From NCBI GenBank assembly GCA_027422505.1, contig JAPQWV010001630.1, forward strand, positions 1 through 64,000: 64,000 nt of DNA, read 5' to 3'. This DNA is from Craterostigma plantagineum (lineage: Eukaryota; Streptophyta; Magnoliopsida; Lamiales; Linderniaceae). The notes below the pieces were generated by a model. It was not told the DNA's origin and did no database searches. It saw only the letters and a list, made by a program, of their open reading frames with translations. Both the position numbers and the translations under genes were made by a program. Of the stretch, positions 45,001 to 58,300 are shown in pieces. Numbering within the stretch: position 1 is the first letter of the stretch; every line of letters starts with the position of its first letter.

Positions 45001-45847
45001 GGGGTGGTCCAGGTCGATATTGAGGCCCCTGTTTCCCTTCCTGGGCCACGAGTTGCCGTTTCGGATTACTTCCGCTCCCCTGCGGCCCTTGTGCGAATTT
45101 ACGCTTAGCTTCCTGGGCGCGAGCTATTCTAGACTCGGCCTGCTCCGCCACGAGCGCTCTCTCAGCCACTTGTGCATACGTGGCCCCTGGCACACCCGCC
45201 ATACTTACATCCCGATATAACTCAGGTTTCAGTCCTTCTATGAACCGCTCGACCTTGAGCGCGTCTGTGCTGACCATATGAGCAGCGAACCTTGAAAGCT
45301 GCTCGAACTTCCTGATGTACTCCGCCACTGTCATGGATCCTTGGCGGAGGTTGATGAATTCGTTCATCCTTTGGGCTCTGACCGGGGCGGTGTAGTACTT
45401 TCCTCGGAAAATCTCCTTAAACCGATCCCAACTCATCGTTAGTGGATTTTCGATGGCTGAGACGGTGTCCCACCAGTGTCCGGCGCTCCCCCTTAGCAGG
45501 TAGGCAGCGCACATGACCTTTTCCGCTTCGGGTGTGCGGCTATGCTGGAACATGTTCTCCAGCGTCCTTAGCCAGTCTTCAGCGGAGGTAGGGTCTGCAG
45601 CATCCTCGAACAGTGGAGGATTGAGCTTTCTGAACCTCTCCCCGATCATCTCAATTCGTTCCGGTGGGGGAGGTAAGTTGGTTGGTTGCCCACCAGCATT
45701 TTGCTGGATCAGCTGCTGAATCTGGGCCGATTGTTGCCGGACCAGTTCAGTCAGCTGCAGTATGGTAGCATCCCGACTGTCAGGGGGGTTATTAGTGTCC
45801 CTACCCTGATCAGATTCCCTGCTTCCTTCTCCTCTAAGTCTTACCAT
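42059..45847 (-). CDS. G2 gag-pol polyprotein (gag, protease, RT, RNase H, integrase)
   Basis: 1,262 codons in one frame. Gag capsid residues about 85-200 ([25 protein letters not shown]). Cys/His cluster [12 protein letters not shown], then CCHC knuckle [14 protein letters not shown] at about 317. Protease [11 protein letters not shown] at about 382. RT with [16 protein letters not shown] and catalytic FIDDILIYS near 720. RNase [15 protein letters not shown] and [14 protein letters not shown]. Integrase HHCC ([14 protein letters not shown]) and the D,D,E residues in [19 protein letters not shown] and DGQSERTIQ. The start at 45,847 ([10 protein letters not shown]) lies about 140 bp inside the PBS, usual for the family. 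The frame ends at YLP by an apparent single-base loss, and the protein continues in the next segment. All catalytic residues checked are present. Confidence 0.95.
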   Translation of the reverse strand: MVRLRGEGSRESDQGRDTNNPPDSRDATILQLTELVRQQSAQIQQLIQQNAGGQPTNLPPPPERIEMIGERFRKLNPPLFEDAADPTSAEDWLRTLENMFQHSRTPEAEKVMCAAYLLRGSAGHWWDTVSAIENPLTMSWDRFKEIFRGKYYTAPVRAQRMNEFINLRQGSMTVAEYIRKFEQLSRFAAHMVSTDALKVERFIEGLKPELYRDVSMAGVPGATYAQVAERALVAEQAESRIARAQEAKRKFAQGPQGSGSNPKRQLVAQEGKQGPQYRPGPPPQFKPNQGRPQLDLPVCPKCARRHSGVCNSQNAVCYKCGKTGHYSRACPEDGSGSQARNPIEPPRVPARVYTITSEEAENNPAVVTGTLLVYQTPTCILVDSGATHSFASTKYVARVGVTPHRAECEFRVTVPNGNSTQTNQVLRDCPIVIGDKELPTDLIIIPMNDYEVILGMDWLSKYGAVIDCHRKIVTLNVDGDEPLKFVGTSKGTMISRISALKAQRLIKSGCEAYLVFAIKSEENASPKLEEVPMVKDFPDVFPEELPGLPPEREIEFVIDLVPGAAPVSKTLYRLAPAEMKELKDQLDELMQKEFIQPSFSPWGAPVLFVKKKDGSMRLCIDYRDLNKLTIKNKYPLPRIDDLFDQLQGATVFSKIDLRSGYHQLRIRKEDIPKTAFSTRYGHYEFLVMPFGLTNAPAAFMDLMNRVFKPYLDRFVIVFIDDILIYSKTKEEHEGHLRTVLGILREKQLYAKFKKCEFWLDQVAFLGHIVSGEGISVDPKKIEAISNWPRPTNVTEIRSFLSLAGYYRKFIKDFSKIASTLTRLTKKNTPFQWTVECERGFQELKERLTTAPVLTIPSGTGGFTVYSDASKNGLGCVLMQNGNVVAYASRQLKEYEKNYPTHDLELAAVVFALKIWRHYLYGERCEIYTDHKSLKYFFTQKELNMRQRRWLELVKDYDCVINYHPGKANIVADALSRKAVSAELQLLEVEVVRLGEVEAQLAALTLQPTLLEQIKTAQGADELYVKIKEAQPEQTTGDLMIREDERLYFKNRLYVPDNAELRRLIMTEAHATAYSVHPGATKMYRDLKENYWWPGMKKDIATFVSQCLTCQQIKAEHQRPAGTLQPLPIPEWKWDNITMDFVVGLPRNAKGHDAIWVIVDRLTKSAHFLPISTTYSMERYAELYIQEIVRLHGVPSSIVSDRDSRFLSKFWTSLQKAMGTRLSFSTAYHPQTDGQSERTIQTLEDMLRACVLDFKGNWSRYLP

Positions 45848-45987
45848 TTTCTCAACCTATCCTGATAATTCCTAAGGCCAATAAATCAAACCATACAATA
45901 AATTCACATCGCATAGTACTTACAAGCAAGGCCGCTTCCGCGCTTTTGAGTGTGTGTGTATGGACGGTCTGCAGGACCTGTGACCGA

Positions 45988-46003
45988 AGCTCTGATACCA
46001 CTC
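45988..46003 (-). promoter_or_regulatory. G2 primer-binding site (initiator tRNA-Met)
   Basis: Minus strand reads GAGTGGTATCAGAGC directly after the LTR end CCTGACA. Confidence 0.9.
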
Positions 46004-48727
46004 TGTCAGGACCCGTCGTCCCGCCCTCGTATTCCGTTCTAATTCTAAGTGTTAATGCTTTGGTAATGGTGCGAATACGTAAAAATGCGAATAAAATTTT
46101 TCATTTTAAAAATGCATGCGGATATTTTTATATACGGGCCAAAAGAATGTTATACATCATTCGACATCATCATGCCCTTGTCCACAAAATACAAGTGTAC
46201 GTGTGTGTGTGCAGCCAAAAGCTCCCTATGCGCCCGGCCTTCACAGGTCGTCATCCATACACACACTCCTACCTCAAAAGCGGTCGGACTGCGTCAAAAG
46301 ATCGGCCTCGCGTAAAAGTCAGATCACGTACCGTGATCGTCAGTACCTACAACACGTAACATAAATAATGAGCCACCGAGGCTCAGTAAGCAGAAATTAT
46401 GCATGAATGCACGTGTCCTAACGGACGACAATCCACGTCGTCGTTTTCTAACGCTCGTACTCTTTTTCTCATACTCGTACTCTTTTCTTTCGCTCTTACT
46501 CTTTTTCTTATACTCTTATTTCTTACGGGCCCTCGGCCTTCGTTTCCCCAGCCTCTTACTCTGTCTTATCGTACGGGGTATTAACCCAGCCTCTTATTCA
46601 GGCCTTATCGTACGGGGTATTTACCCAGCCTCTTATTCAGGCCTTATCGTACGGGGTGTTTACCCAGCCTCTTATTCAGGCCTTATCGTACGGGGTATTT
46701 ACCCAGCCTCTTATTCAGGCCTTATCGTACGGGGTATTTACCCAGCCTCTTATTCAGGCCTTAAAGGCTGCATAGGGGAAGCCGTGACTCTTCATTCGAG
46801 TCGACACAAACGCCAATATCGGCGAACATACATCGCACACAGGCGATCTCATGCACGCTCATACCTCGCTCCTTACGTACTACTCATGCATGCAAGTGCT
46901 CGTGCTTATGCTCATATACTTATGCAAATCATGCCGTCATGCATATAAATAAATCATTTCATTCGTACGCATTTCATAGATAATACACGAGCACGTAATT
47001 CACATACTTGGACGCAGGCAAGTTACGTGTTATAGTTGAATTTCTACTTACCTGGGTCCGTAGATTAACTGCTAACTGGTTCGGCGAAATTCCTAATTTT
47101 CGACCATAATCATAAAATTATTATGTCAGTATATTTTCTAAAATATTGGTCTACGTACTTGAAAACGTTGAAATATTTTCGTAAATTTTGTAGGTGAAGG
47201 TCTCGATATTACAAGGATTCGTTTGCATTATTAAAGTTGATCTCGACATTTGTTTTGGTATAAGACTCGATATTATACACATGAGGTTCGACATTTACAT
47301 TACACTAAGTTGTCGATATATGTTCTCGGGATTACCCATGACATACCAAATGTCGAGATGTAATTTGATAAGAGATAATAAAATGTCGACATGAGGAAGC
47401 TAAATGTCGAGGTGCACAAGGGTTTTCGACATTTTGGTGTATGTTTAGGAACTCGACATTTTAATTTCTTCAAAGACCTCGACATTTCCATTAGCTCTCG
47501 ACATTTTTATTTGTGCGACACTTGTTTCGACATTTCCATCAACCTTTCATTTCGTCATTTATCAGCTAGGAGGACTCGACATTTTGTGTTCTATTTCGTT
47601 CGACATCTTATCTCGCCATTTTGGGGTATAAAAAGTCGACATGAAGCTCGCCATTTTAATTAGAAAATGTCGACATGACTTTCGACATGCATCTCGACAT
47701 TTATCATTTGTTTCGACATTTCTCTTAATGCTGTTTCGATATTTATCTCGACTTCTCGACGTGTTATGAGGCTCGACATCCTATTTAACATTTCGACATT
47801 TTACCTTATGTTGTCTCGACATTTTGATTCTTATCAGGGTTTCGACATCCTAACTCGACATCTATCCTAACATTTCGACATTTCCTTTAAACCCCGACAT
47901 TATACTTCGATATTTGTACAATGGAAATGTCGACATGCATTTCAATCCAAGCCTCGACTTTTACCATCTGTCTCGACATTTTTCTTAACATAATTTCGAC
48001 ATTTTTCATCATCTTCAAATCTCCATCCCGTCGAACCTAGGTTATTAGCTTATTCTACCCAACACTTAGCTAAGCTCAAGGAGATCTTTAACTATGGATT
48101 ATCATCCAAGGTTTGAGCACTTGCCGTCTACCATACATGTAATTTCCTAGCCTTAGTTACCAATTTAGCTAAACAATCCTTACAATAAAAATCGAAATGG
48201 TTTAGGGGATTTCGTCACTTACAAATTCGAGGTTCCAAGCTAGCTCGAGACGTCCCTTGCGTTTCTTCTTCTCTCGGCTCTTTCTTCTTTCCTATTTCTT
48301 TTCGTGAGTTCTTAGGTAAGGTTATGGAGTTTTGAAAGGTTTAGCTAGATATTATATTGCATTTTTTATTGGATATGACATGGGTGGCGTGGTTTTCCCT
48401 TAAATTAGGGATTTATGTTTCTTATTTGTCCTTTCTCATGTATTGGGCCCAATTGCTAAGTTCTAGCCCATTAGTAAATTAAATTCCTAATCCCATTATC
48501 ATTTGCCATTTCCCTTGGCGATTCCAAGAATTTACCCTTCCTAAATTAAGAGTCATCACAAGTTCACGTCATTAACACTTATTTGCACATAATTCCCGTA
48601 GTATTTCTCGAGCATAAAATTCACATATTTTCATAAGCATACAATAACATACAAGATTCTTGAAACTCACGTAATTCATACACGTAGTTTATTGGCCGAC
48701 CTAATCCTCGGGGACCGGGGTCCTACA
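46004..48727 (-). repeat. G2 5' LTR (2.72 kb)
   Basis: Apparently identical by eye to 38,625-41,350 apart from homopolymer lengths: GGG at 47,054 against GGGG at 39,676; AA at 46,779 against AAA at 39,400; GG at 47,285 against GGG at 39,908; GGGG at 47,623 against GGG at 40,247. It is followed by the target duplication AACCT. Confidence 0.95.
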
Positions 48728-48732
48728 AACCT

Positions 48733-51700
48733 AGTTTGCGGGGACTCGTGTCCTACATCCTCCCCCCTTAAGGAGGATTTTGCCCCCGAAATCAACCCGT
48801 TTGGAATAACTCATGGTAACGAACCCTCATTTTGTCCTCCCGTTCCCACGTGGCTTCTTCCATCGACTGATTTCGCCATAACACTTTTACTAGAGGAATT
48901 TCTTTATTCCTAAGTCTCTAGTTTCGTACATCAATATCTCCACCGGAGTCTCTTCGTAACTCAGATCCGGTTTCAATTGTTGATGTAGGGATTCGTTCTC
49001 TACCACGTGATTCGGGTCGGCTATGTACTTTGTAGCGCCGAAACGTGGAATACCTAGGGCTTAGCTTTCCTTTCTTCCCGAAGCGCTTTACTCCCTTCAT
49101 CGGTGATACCTTCACAAACACTAGGTCGTCCACCTCAAATTCTAGTGGTCGGCGTCTCTGCATAGCTTTTCTGCCAACTCTGTGCAGTTCACATCCTTTC
49201 TCGTATTGTAGTAATGGCCTCTGTCATTTCTTGTACTAAGTCTGGGCCTAACATTGCCCGTTCTCCAACCTCGTCCCAGTGCACTGGGGATCTGCACCTA
49301 CGCCCGTATAGTGCTTCGTACGGTGCCATCCCAATGGTGACGTGATAATTGTTATTGTACGAGAACTCGACTAGTGGGAGGTACCTATTCCAACTTCCTT
49401 TGAAGTTGAGTACACACACTCATAGCATGTCCTCCAACGCCTGGATCGTTCGCTCAGATTGGCCGTCTGTCTGCGGATGGTAAGCAGTGCTAAAGGACAG
49501 CTCGCCTTTTGCAAACTCGTCCAAAATTTGACAGAAATCTGGAGTCACGATCCGAGACTATAGATGATGAAATCCCGTGGTCGCACTATTTTGCTGGATG
49601 TAAAGCTCTGCGTAGCGTTCCATAGAGAATGTCGTGCTAATTGGTAGAACGTGGGCAGACTTGGTCAGCCGATCGATGATTACCCAAATTGCGTCGTGCC
49701 CTTTTGTGTTCTTAGGCAGTCCAACAACAAAATCCATGGTGATGTTGTCCCACTTCCACTCGGGAATAGGTAGCGGTTGCAGCGTCCCCGCCGGCCTTTG
49801 ATGCTCGGCCTTTATTTGCTGGCACGTCAGGCATTAACTTACGAAGCTCGCTATATCCTTCTTCATGCCTGGCCACCAGTAGCTTTCCCGTAGGTCTCTG
49901 TACATTTTGGTGGCTCCTGGATGAACTGATTATGCCGTGGCATGTGCTTCCACCATTATCGTCCTTCGGAGTTCTGCGTCGTCTGGCACGTACAGTCGAT
50001 CCTTGAAGTACAATCTCCCGTCCTCTCGTATCATGAAATCTCCTGTTGGTTGTTCTGGCTGTGCTTCCTTGATCTTTGCGTAGAATTCATCTTCTACTTG
50101 CGCCGTCTTGATTCGCTCCAACAATGTCGGTTGCAGGGTTAAAACCGCTAATTGCGTTTCCACTTCGCCTAATTCTACAACCTCTACTTCCAACATTTAT
50201 AGTTCAGCACTTTTTTTGCCTTTCGACTTAATGCATCAGCTACCACATTTGCCTTGCCTGGGTGGTAGCTAATTCTGCAGTCATAGTCCTTGACGAATTC
50301 CAACCACCGTCTCTGCCTCATGTTCAGCTCCTTTTGCGTAAAGAAGTACTTTAAGCTTTCGTGGTCCGTGTATATTTCACACTATTCTCCGTAGAGGTAA
50401 TGTCTCTAGATCTTCAGTGCGAAGACCACTGCCGCTAGCTATAGGTCGTGTGTCGGGTAATTTTTCTCGTACTCCTTTAGTTGGCGAGAAGCATAAGCTC
50501 CTACCTTCCTGAAGGTATTGTAAGAACTGGGGCTGTCGTAAGCCGCTTTTTCAGTTCTTGGAAGCTCTGTTCGCCATTCCGCGGTCCATTGGAACGGCGT
50601 ATTATTCCTGGTCAGCCTTTTTAGTGTCGATGCTATTTTTGAGAAATCCTTGATGAATTTCCTATAATACCCTGCCAGACCGAGGAAACTTCGTACTTCC
50701 GTCACATTTGTCGGTCGGAACCAATTGCTGATGGCTTCGATTTTGTTCGGGTCTATGGAAATCCCTGCTCCGGAGACTATATGCCCCAAGAAGGCGACTT
50801 GGTCAAGCCAGAATTCGCACTTCTTGTACTTAGCGTATAATTGCTTGTCTCGTAATACACCTAGGACTACCTTCAGATGCTGTTCGTGGTCCTCCCTTGT
50901 CTTCGAATAGATTAGGATGTCATCGATAAAGACAATGACAAACCTATCTAGGTACGGCCTGAAAACCCGGTACATTAAGTCCATGAAAGCCGCCAACGCA
51001 TTAGTCAGCCCGAATGGCATCACCAAGAACTTATAGTGGCCATAACGGGTACTAAAGGCCGTTTTCGGAACATCTTCTTTCTGAATTCTCAATTGATGGT
51101 AGCCCGAGCGTAAGTCGATCTTAGAGAGACAACCGCGCCTTGTAATTGATCGAACATATCGTCTATTCTGGGGAGTGGATACTTATTCTTGATCGTTAGC
51201 TTATTCAGTTCTCAGTAATCAATGCACAATCGCATTGATGCGTCATTCTTTCTTACGAACAACACTGGTGCTCCCAATGGGGAGAAGCTTGGCTGGATAA
51301 ACCCCTTTATGAGTTCGTCGAGTTGATCCTTTAATTCTTTCATCTCAGTTGGGGATAGCTTATAAGGGGTCTTAGATACTAGTGCCGCTCCAGGCACCAG
51401 GTCTATGGTGAATTCTATTTCTCTATCGGGTGGTAATCCTTGTAATTCTTTTGGAAATACATCGGGGAAGTCTTTAACTACCGGCACTTCCTCGAATTTC
51501 ATGGGGAAGCGTTCTTCCGATTTGATAGTGAATACCAAGTATGCTTTGTACCCTGCTTTGATCAACCGTTGGGCTTTTAACGCTGATACTCTAGTGATAT
51601 TCGCCCCTTTACTCGTTCATACGAACCTAAAGGGCTCATTTCCATCTATGTTGAACGTGACTATCTTACAGTGGCAGTCTATAACGGCTTCGTACTTCGA

Positions 51701-53234
51701 TAGCCAGTCCATCCCGAGGATCACCTCGTAATCATTCATGGGGTTTATTATGAGGTCTATGGGTAGTTCCTTACCCCCGACTAATACTGGGCAATCCCGT
51801 AATATGTGGTTAATTTGGGTTGGGTTTCCATTTGGAACGGTTACACTGTACTCGCACTCAGCTCGGTGAGGCGTCACTCCTACTTCGTGACGTACTTAGT
51901 GGATGCGAATGAGTGCGTCTCTCTTGAGTCGACTAGGATGCATGTGGGAGTTTGATGAATGAGGATGGTATCTGTCACTACAGTCGGGCTGTTTTCTGCT
52001 TCTTCGGACGTGATCGTATTAACTCGGGCCGGTACCATTGGGGGTTTTGACTGGTTTCCAGCTTGACTTTCGGATCCATTTTCCGAGCATGCGTTGAGAT
52101 AGTATCCCGTCTTCCCACATTTGAAGCAGGTAGCGTTCTGGGAGTAGCAGACTCCGGTGTGCCTTCGTGCGCACTCCGGCATACTGGTAGGTTTAGTTGA
52201 GAGGTCTACCCTGATTTGGGTTGGGTTGTTGGGGTGGTCCTGGTCGATTCTGAAAATTCTGCTTCCCATCCTTGGCGACAAACTGTCGCTTTTGATTGCC
52301 TCCGGTCCATTGCGGACCTTGTATGAATTTGCGTTTCGCTTCTTGGGCGCGGACGATCCTAGCCTCGGCTTGTCTGCCACTAAATCCCTTTCCGCCACAT
52401 GTGCGTACGTGGCTCCTTGAATTCCCACCATGCTCACATCTCTATACAGCTCCGGCTTTAATCCTTCCATGAATCGCTCGATCTTGAGCGCATCCGTGCT
52501 TACCATGTGAGCGGCGAACCTTGATAGTTACTCAAACTTGTTGATATACTCCGCCACTGTCATTGCCCCTTGGCAGAGATTGATGAATTCGTTCCTCCTC
52601 TGTGCCCGGACAGGGGCGGTGTAATACTTTCCATGAAAAAGCTCTTTAAACCGATCCCAGCTCATCGTAACTGGATTTTCGATGGCTGAGATGGTATCCC
52701 ACCAGTGTCCCGCGCTCCCCCTTAGTGGGTAGGCAGCGCACATGACTTTTTCGGCTTATGGGGTACGACTGTGCTGGAACATATTTTCCAGCGTCATGAG
52801 CCAGTCCTCTGCCGAAGTAGGGTCTACGGCATCCTCAAATGATGGTGGGATAATCTTTCGAAATCTCTCCCCGATCATCTCAATACTTTCTGCCGGGGGA
52901 CGTCCGCTAGCTGCTTGTCCTCCAGCATTCTGCTGTTGGATGAGCTGCTGGATTTGGGCCGACTGTTGCCAGACCAATTCCGTAAGTTGTAGGATGGTAG
53001 CATCCCGACTATCGGTAGGGTTAGTAGTATCCCTACCTTGATCTGCCTCCCTACTGCCCTCACCCCTAAGTCTTCCATTGTTTCGACCTATCCTGACAAT
53101 TCCTAGGGCCAATAAATCAAACCATACAAAGAATTCACATAGTATAATACTTACAAGCAAGGCCACTTCCGCGCTTTTGAGGGTGTGTGCATGGACAGTC
53201 TGCAGGACCTGTGACCGAACCTTTGATACCACTC
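48733..53234 (-). mobile_element. Ty3/gypsy element G3, internal region, decayed
   Basis: Same family as G2 (close relative), minus strand. The remaining 3' LTR end is at 48,733-48,757, with the purine tract next to it. Coding remnants run from ATG at 53,078 to TGA at 48,794-48,792, with many stops and indels. About 90 bp are lost in the integrase GPY/F region near 49,050. The PBS region at about 53,220-53,234 (CTTTGATACCACTC on plus) has a base change from the canonical site, and the adjacent LTR end is mutated from TG to TA. Confidence 0.85.
48792..53078 (-). pseudogene. G3 gag-pol, multiply disrupted
   Basis: Open pieces in shifting frames: gag N-terminus and capsid (53,078-52,528), gag end with knuckle CFKCGKTGYYLNAC (52,506-51,880), where the family's conserved glycine-histidine pair reads GY, protease region (the active-site phrase reads VDSRETHSF instead of VDSGATHSF, near 51,925), RT (51,565-51,212 and 51,092-50,439 with FIDDILIYS), RNase H scraps, integrase zinc region (50,196-49,800), core scraps (49,760-49,430), integrase end (49,419-49,189) and C-terminal piece (49,163-48,918). 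The altered protease active site is a substitution, not an indel, so this copy is genuinely dead. Confidence 0.85.
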
Positions 53235-55369
53235 TATCAGGACCCGCTAACCCCGATACGTATTTTATTGTATTCCTAAGTGCCTAACGGTGCGTTGATT
53301 TGGAAGGTACAAAAATGCCTATAAAATTTTTTCATTTAGTTAATGGAAGTCGTATATACACGTCAAAAGAATTACATAGTGCTCATAGGTTCATAAAATC
53401 CTATCCACACAAGACATGTGTACGTGCACAGCAAAAGTACTCTACGCGCCCGCCTCACATGTCGTCATCCATGCACACACTCCCACATCATTGAGTCGAC
53501 ATCAAACGCCAATATCGGCGAATATCTATCGCACACAGGCAATTTATGCACGCTCATATTTCACGCCTTTCATACCTATTTATGCGCGCATATGCTCATG
53601 TCGTGATTCATGTGTATATGCATATCATGACTTCATGCATAATAAGAAATCATATCGTACAAATTTCACATAGGGTCTCATAAGCACGTATCACATAGGT
53701 CATGTGCAGATAAGAACGTGTCGTAGATGAAATTCTATTTACCTGTCGTCCACGCTAATTTAGCTCGCTCCCTTTTGAGATTCCTAACGTTCGACCCTTA
53801 AATAAATTATCATAATATCAGTACCGTATCTTCATTACTTGACTAGGTCGAATTAAGGTATTTATACTAAGTAATTCCCTAGAAGTCTAATTCGCTCAAT
53901 TCCACCTAAGTAAGTTACTGCCCCAAAATCAATTCTAAGCTAAGATACTAAAATTCTTAACGTGAAAGGCTCGGCGATAGTTAGAAGGTTGTTAGTGTTA
54001 AATTCACCCGATAGGTCCTTAAATCATATGACATATATGCGGGCGAAGTTCATAAAATTTCAGTTATGACCGATTAGTGCGTGAACCCTACTTTCGATCG
54101 ATTCGTGTGTCATGGCTGAGTTTCGCCCGATTAATTCTCAAATCATGTGTTTCTCCGCGTGAGCCCTCGTCACTTTCGATCGATTCTTCATGCATGTAGG
54201 TCACTTTTGCCCGATTCAAGTTTCGTCATCGCTCGATTGGCGTTTCGCGCCGCGCGCCGACGTCATCATCTCATCATCCCGGTTTCGCCCGATGATGCAT
54301 GTGTGTGAGTGAGTTTCGCCATGTTCTGACGTCACCTCGAATCGCCCGAATCCATGCATAGTGGATAGCCACTTTCCAGTGATTCAAGGGTTTCGCCCGA
54401 TTTACTAGTCTTAACATTTAATTTGGTCGAAACTTATTTTATCATGTTCAAGTATCGCCGAATGTACTAAGTTTCGATCGAAACTAATACTTAAATTAAT
54501 TCGTCCGAAACTTCCATGCAACTTTCTACCTTCGATCGAAACATTCAAATATTCTTCCAATCGTAACTAACTTCATATCATTATTCCAGTCGAAACTCCT
54601 AAGTCCCATCCTTTCTTCTACCTTAAAATCGTGTTGTTCCTACTCAAAAGTAAAATTATAGATCCTAAGGCATACACTAAACTACCCGGTCATAAATTTA
54701 TCCAAGTACAGGCCTTAATAGGAATTTATACCCCACACTTAAGGTCTTCGTGTCCTTTTCACACTTAATTTCCTAAGCTTCGCATCTTTCATGAGACTAA
54801 TACATCTAGAAATCCCAAATTACAAAATTTCAAGGCTTAGGAAGGATACATCACTTACCAATTCGAAATCTTAAGCTACTTGGAGTATTCTTGGTTCGAA
54901 TTCCTCTCGGCCCCTTGCTCCTTGTTTCTTCACTTTGATTTCCGTTAGTTTCTTAGGTGAGATTAGGGTATTGTGATTGTTTAGTTAGATATTTTCTTTA
55001 GATAGGTAAGTGAGACATGGCTTTGGCGTGGGTCTTCCTCATTTTAGGGAATGTTGTCTCCCATTTTGGCTTTTCTTACATTGGGCCTATGGTTAAGTTC
55101 TAGTCCATTAATCATAAATTCATAGTTCAAGGAAAAGTCCTAGCCCAAGTCTTATTTAAATATTATCATTACTTCTTTCCTTCCTTAATATTTTCGAAAA
55201 TCCCTTACATAAATTAGGGGTCATCATAAGCACATAATTGAGGGCACATAATTGCACGTAATTCGTAAAGTCACATAAGCATATAACATCTACGCAAATT
55301 AGCATGTAATCACTTAGGTCATGAACATATTTATTGGCCAACCTAGTTTGCGGGGACTTGGGTCGTACA
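53235..55369 (-). repeat. G3 5' LTR (2.1 kb)
   Basis: Plus strand TATCAGGACCCG...GGGTCGTACA. Matches the split 3' LTR (37,700-38,624 plus 48,733-48,757) and, in opposite sense, the G4 3' LTR (CCCCGCAAACTAGGTTGGCC). It carries CGATCGAAAC and CGCCCGAT words (53,990-54,560). It directly abuts the truncated gag of G4. Confidence 0.85.
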
Positions 55370-58300
55370 GATACCATCTCAGCCATCGAAAATCTAGTTA
55401 CGATGAGCTGGGATCGGTTCAAAGAACTCTTCCGAGGGAAGTATTACTCCGCTCCCATTCGAACTCAGAGAATGAACGAGTTCATCAACCGCCAAGGAGC
55501 AATGACAGTGGCGGAGTATATTTAGAAATTCGAACAACTATCAAGGTTCGCCGGCCACATGGTAAGCACAGATGCATTTAAGATCGAGCAATTCATGGAG
55601 GGATTAAAGCTGGAACTGTATAGAGATGTGAGCATGGTTGGAATTCAAGGAGCCACGTACGCACAAGTGGCAAAAAAGGCACTAGTGGCGGAGAAGGCCG
55701 AGGCCAATATAGTTCGTGCCCACGAAGCGAAGCGGATGTTTGTACAAGGACCGCAGTGGAGCGAGGGCAACCAGAAGCGATAATTTGTCGCTAAGGGTAG
55801 GAAGCAGGAGCGTGCAGGGGGACTCCGGCGAGTCTCCGGCGAGCCATTCGGTCTCTGCAATGCTCCAGCCACCTTCCAGTTTCAGAACCGACCAGGACCA
55901 CCCCTATAGCCCAACCCAAATCAAGGGAGACCCCAACCGAACCTCCCAGTATGCCCGAAGTGTACGCGTTGACACACGGGGGTCTGCTTCTCCCAGGATG
56001 CGACCTGCTACAAATGTGGCAAGATGAGGCACTACCTCAAGGCATGCCCGGAAAACGTACCCGGGAGCCAAGCGAGAAATCAGGCAAAACCACCAATTGT
56101 ACCAACTGGGGTGTACACGATTACATGCGAGGAAGCAGAAAATAACCCGGCTGTATTGACAGGTACCATCCTCATCCATCAGACTCCCACGTGCATCCTA
56201 ATCAATTCAGGAGCTACGCACTCATTCGCATCCACTAAGTATGTCATGAGAGTAGGAGTTGCACCTCACCAGTCTGAGTGTGAGTATAGTGTCACAGTCC
56301 CAAATGGGAACCCAACTAGGACTAATCAAGTAATACGGGATTGCCCAGTGTTAGTCGGGCACAAGGAGTTGCCCATAGATCTAATAATAATCCCAATGAA
56401 TGATTACGAGGTAATCCTCGGGATGGACTGGCTATCGAAGTACGGAGCCTTTATAGACTACCATCGTAAGATAGTCACGTTCAATGTGGAAGGAAATGAA
56501 CCCCTTACGTTCATAGGAACGAGCAAAAAGGCAAATATTTCTAGAATATCGGCGCTAAAGGTCCAGCGACTGATCAAAAGCGGGGTGCAAAGCGTATCTG
56601 GTGTTTGCAATAAAATTGGAAGAAAGCCCCTCCCCTAAATTCGGGGAAGTGCCAGTAGTTAAGGACTTCCACGATGTGTTTCTGGAGGAACTACCAGGGT
56701 TACAGCCCGACAGGGAGATTGAATTTACCATAGATCCAGTGCCTGGAGCGGCACCAGTATCCAAGACTCCCTTTCGATTAGCGCCTACAGAGTTGAAAGG
56801 AATTGAAAGAGCAGCTAGACGAACTCTTGCAAAAAGGATTTATTCAACCGAGCTTCTCACCCTGGGGAGCGGATCCATGCGGTTGTGCATCGACTACAGA
56901 GAAACTGAACAAAACTAACGATCGAGAACAAGATCGATTTATCAACAGTTGAGAATTCGGAAGGAAGATATTCCGAAGACGGCCTTTAGTACTCGTTACG
57001 GCCACTATGAGTTCTTAGTGATGCCATATGGACTTGGATTTAATGAACCGGGTGTTCAAGCCGTACCTAGATAGGTTTGTCATCGTCTTTATCGATGACA
57101 TCCTGGTCTATTCAAAGACGAAAGAGGAACACGAACAACATCTAAGGACAGTTCTAGGCGTACTACGAGAAAAACAACTGTATGCCAAATTCAAGAAGTG
57201 CGAGTTCTGGCTTGACCAAGTCGCCTTCTTGGGACATATAATCTATGGAGCAGGGAATTTTGTATATCCGAACAAAATTGAAGCCATTAGTAATTGGCCC
57301 CAACCGACAAACATGACCGAAGTACGAAGTTTCCTCGGTTTGGCAGGATATTATAGGAAATTTATTAAAGACTTTTCAAGGATAGCGTCAACGCTGACGA
57401 GGCTGAACAGGAAGAATACATCGTTCCAATGGAATAAGGAATGCAAACAGAGCTTCAAAGATCTGTAGAAGCGGCTTACGACCTCCCCGATTCTCACGAT
57501 ACCCTCAGGAACTGGGGGATTTACCGTGTATAGCGATGCATCAAGGAATGGTTAGGATACGTGCTAATGCAAAACGGGAATGTAGTGGCTTACGCCTCGC
57601 ATCAACTGAAGGAATACAAGAAAAATTACCCGACACATGACCTAGAGCTCGCGACAGTTGTCTTTGCTCTCAAGATTTGGAGACATTATCTCTTTGGAGA
57701 GCGGTGTGAGATATACACAGACCACAAGAGTTTAAAGTATTTCTTCACGCTAAATAAGCTAAACATGAGACAGAGGCGGTAGTTGAACAAGTCAAGGACT
57801 ATGACTGCATAATCAGCTACTACCTGGGGAAGGCAAACGTGGTAGCCGATGCCGTAAATCGAAAAGCAGTGAGTGCAGAACTGCAATTAGAAGTGGAAAT
57901 TGTACCACGAGGCGAAGTCGAAACAAAACTAGCAGTCTTAACCTTGCAACCCACACTGCTAGAGCGAATCAAGAAGGCACAAGAAGAAGATGAATTCTAT
58001 ACGAAAATCAAGGGAGCACTGGCGGAACAACCTGCAGTGGATTTTATGATACGGGAAGACGGAAGGTTGTATTTCAAGAACCGACTGTACGTGCTCGACG
58101 ATGCAGAACTTCGAAGAACTGTAATGACGGAAGCGCATGCCACGATCTATTCAGTACATCCAGGAGCCACAAAGATGTACAGAGACTACGGGAAAACTAC
58201 TGGTGGCCAGACATGAAGAGGGATATAGCGACCTTTGTGAGTCAATGTCTGACGTGCCAGCAAATAAAGGCCGAACATCAAAGACCAGCGAGAACGTTAC

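Larger units (their letters stand above)
38625..48727 (-). mobile_element. Ty3/gypsy Tekay-type element G2, full length and young
   Basis: 10.1-kb element bounded by two LTRs that look identical except for homopolymer lengths (38,625-41,350 and 46,004-48,727), with target duplication AACCT at 38,620-38,624 and 48,728-48,732. The order on the minus strand is LTR, PBS, gag-pol with chromodomain, purine tract, LTR. The coding region spans 45,847-41,386 with two single-base frame breaks. It inserted into the 3' LTR of G3. It is the best candidate here for a recently active element. Confidence 0.95.
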
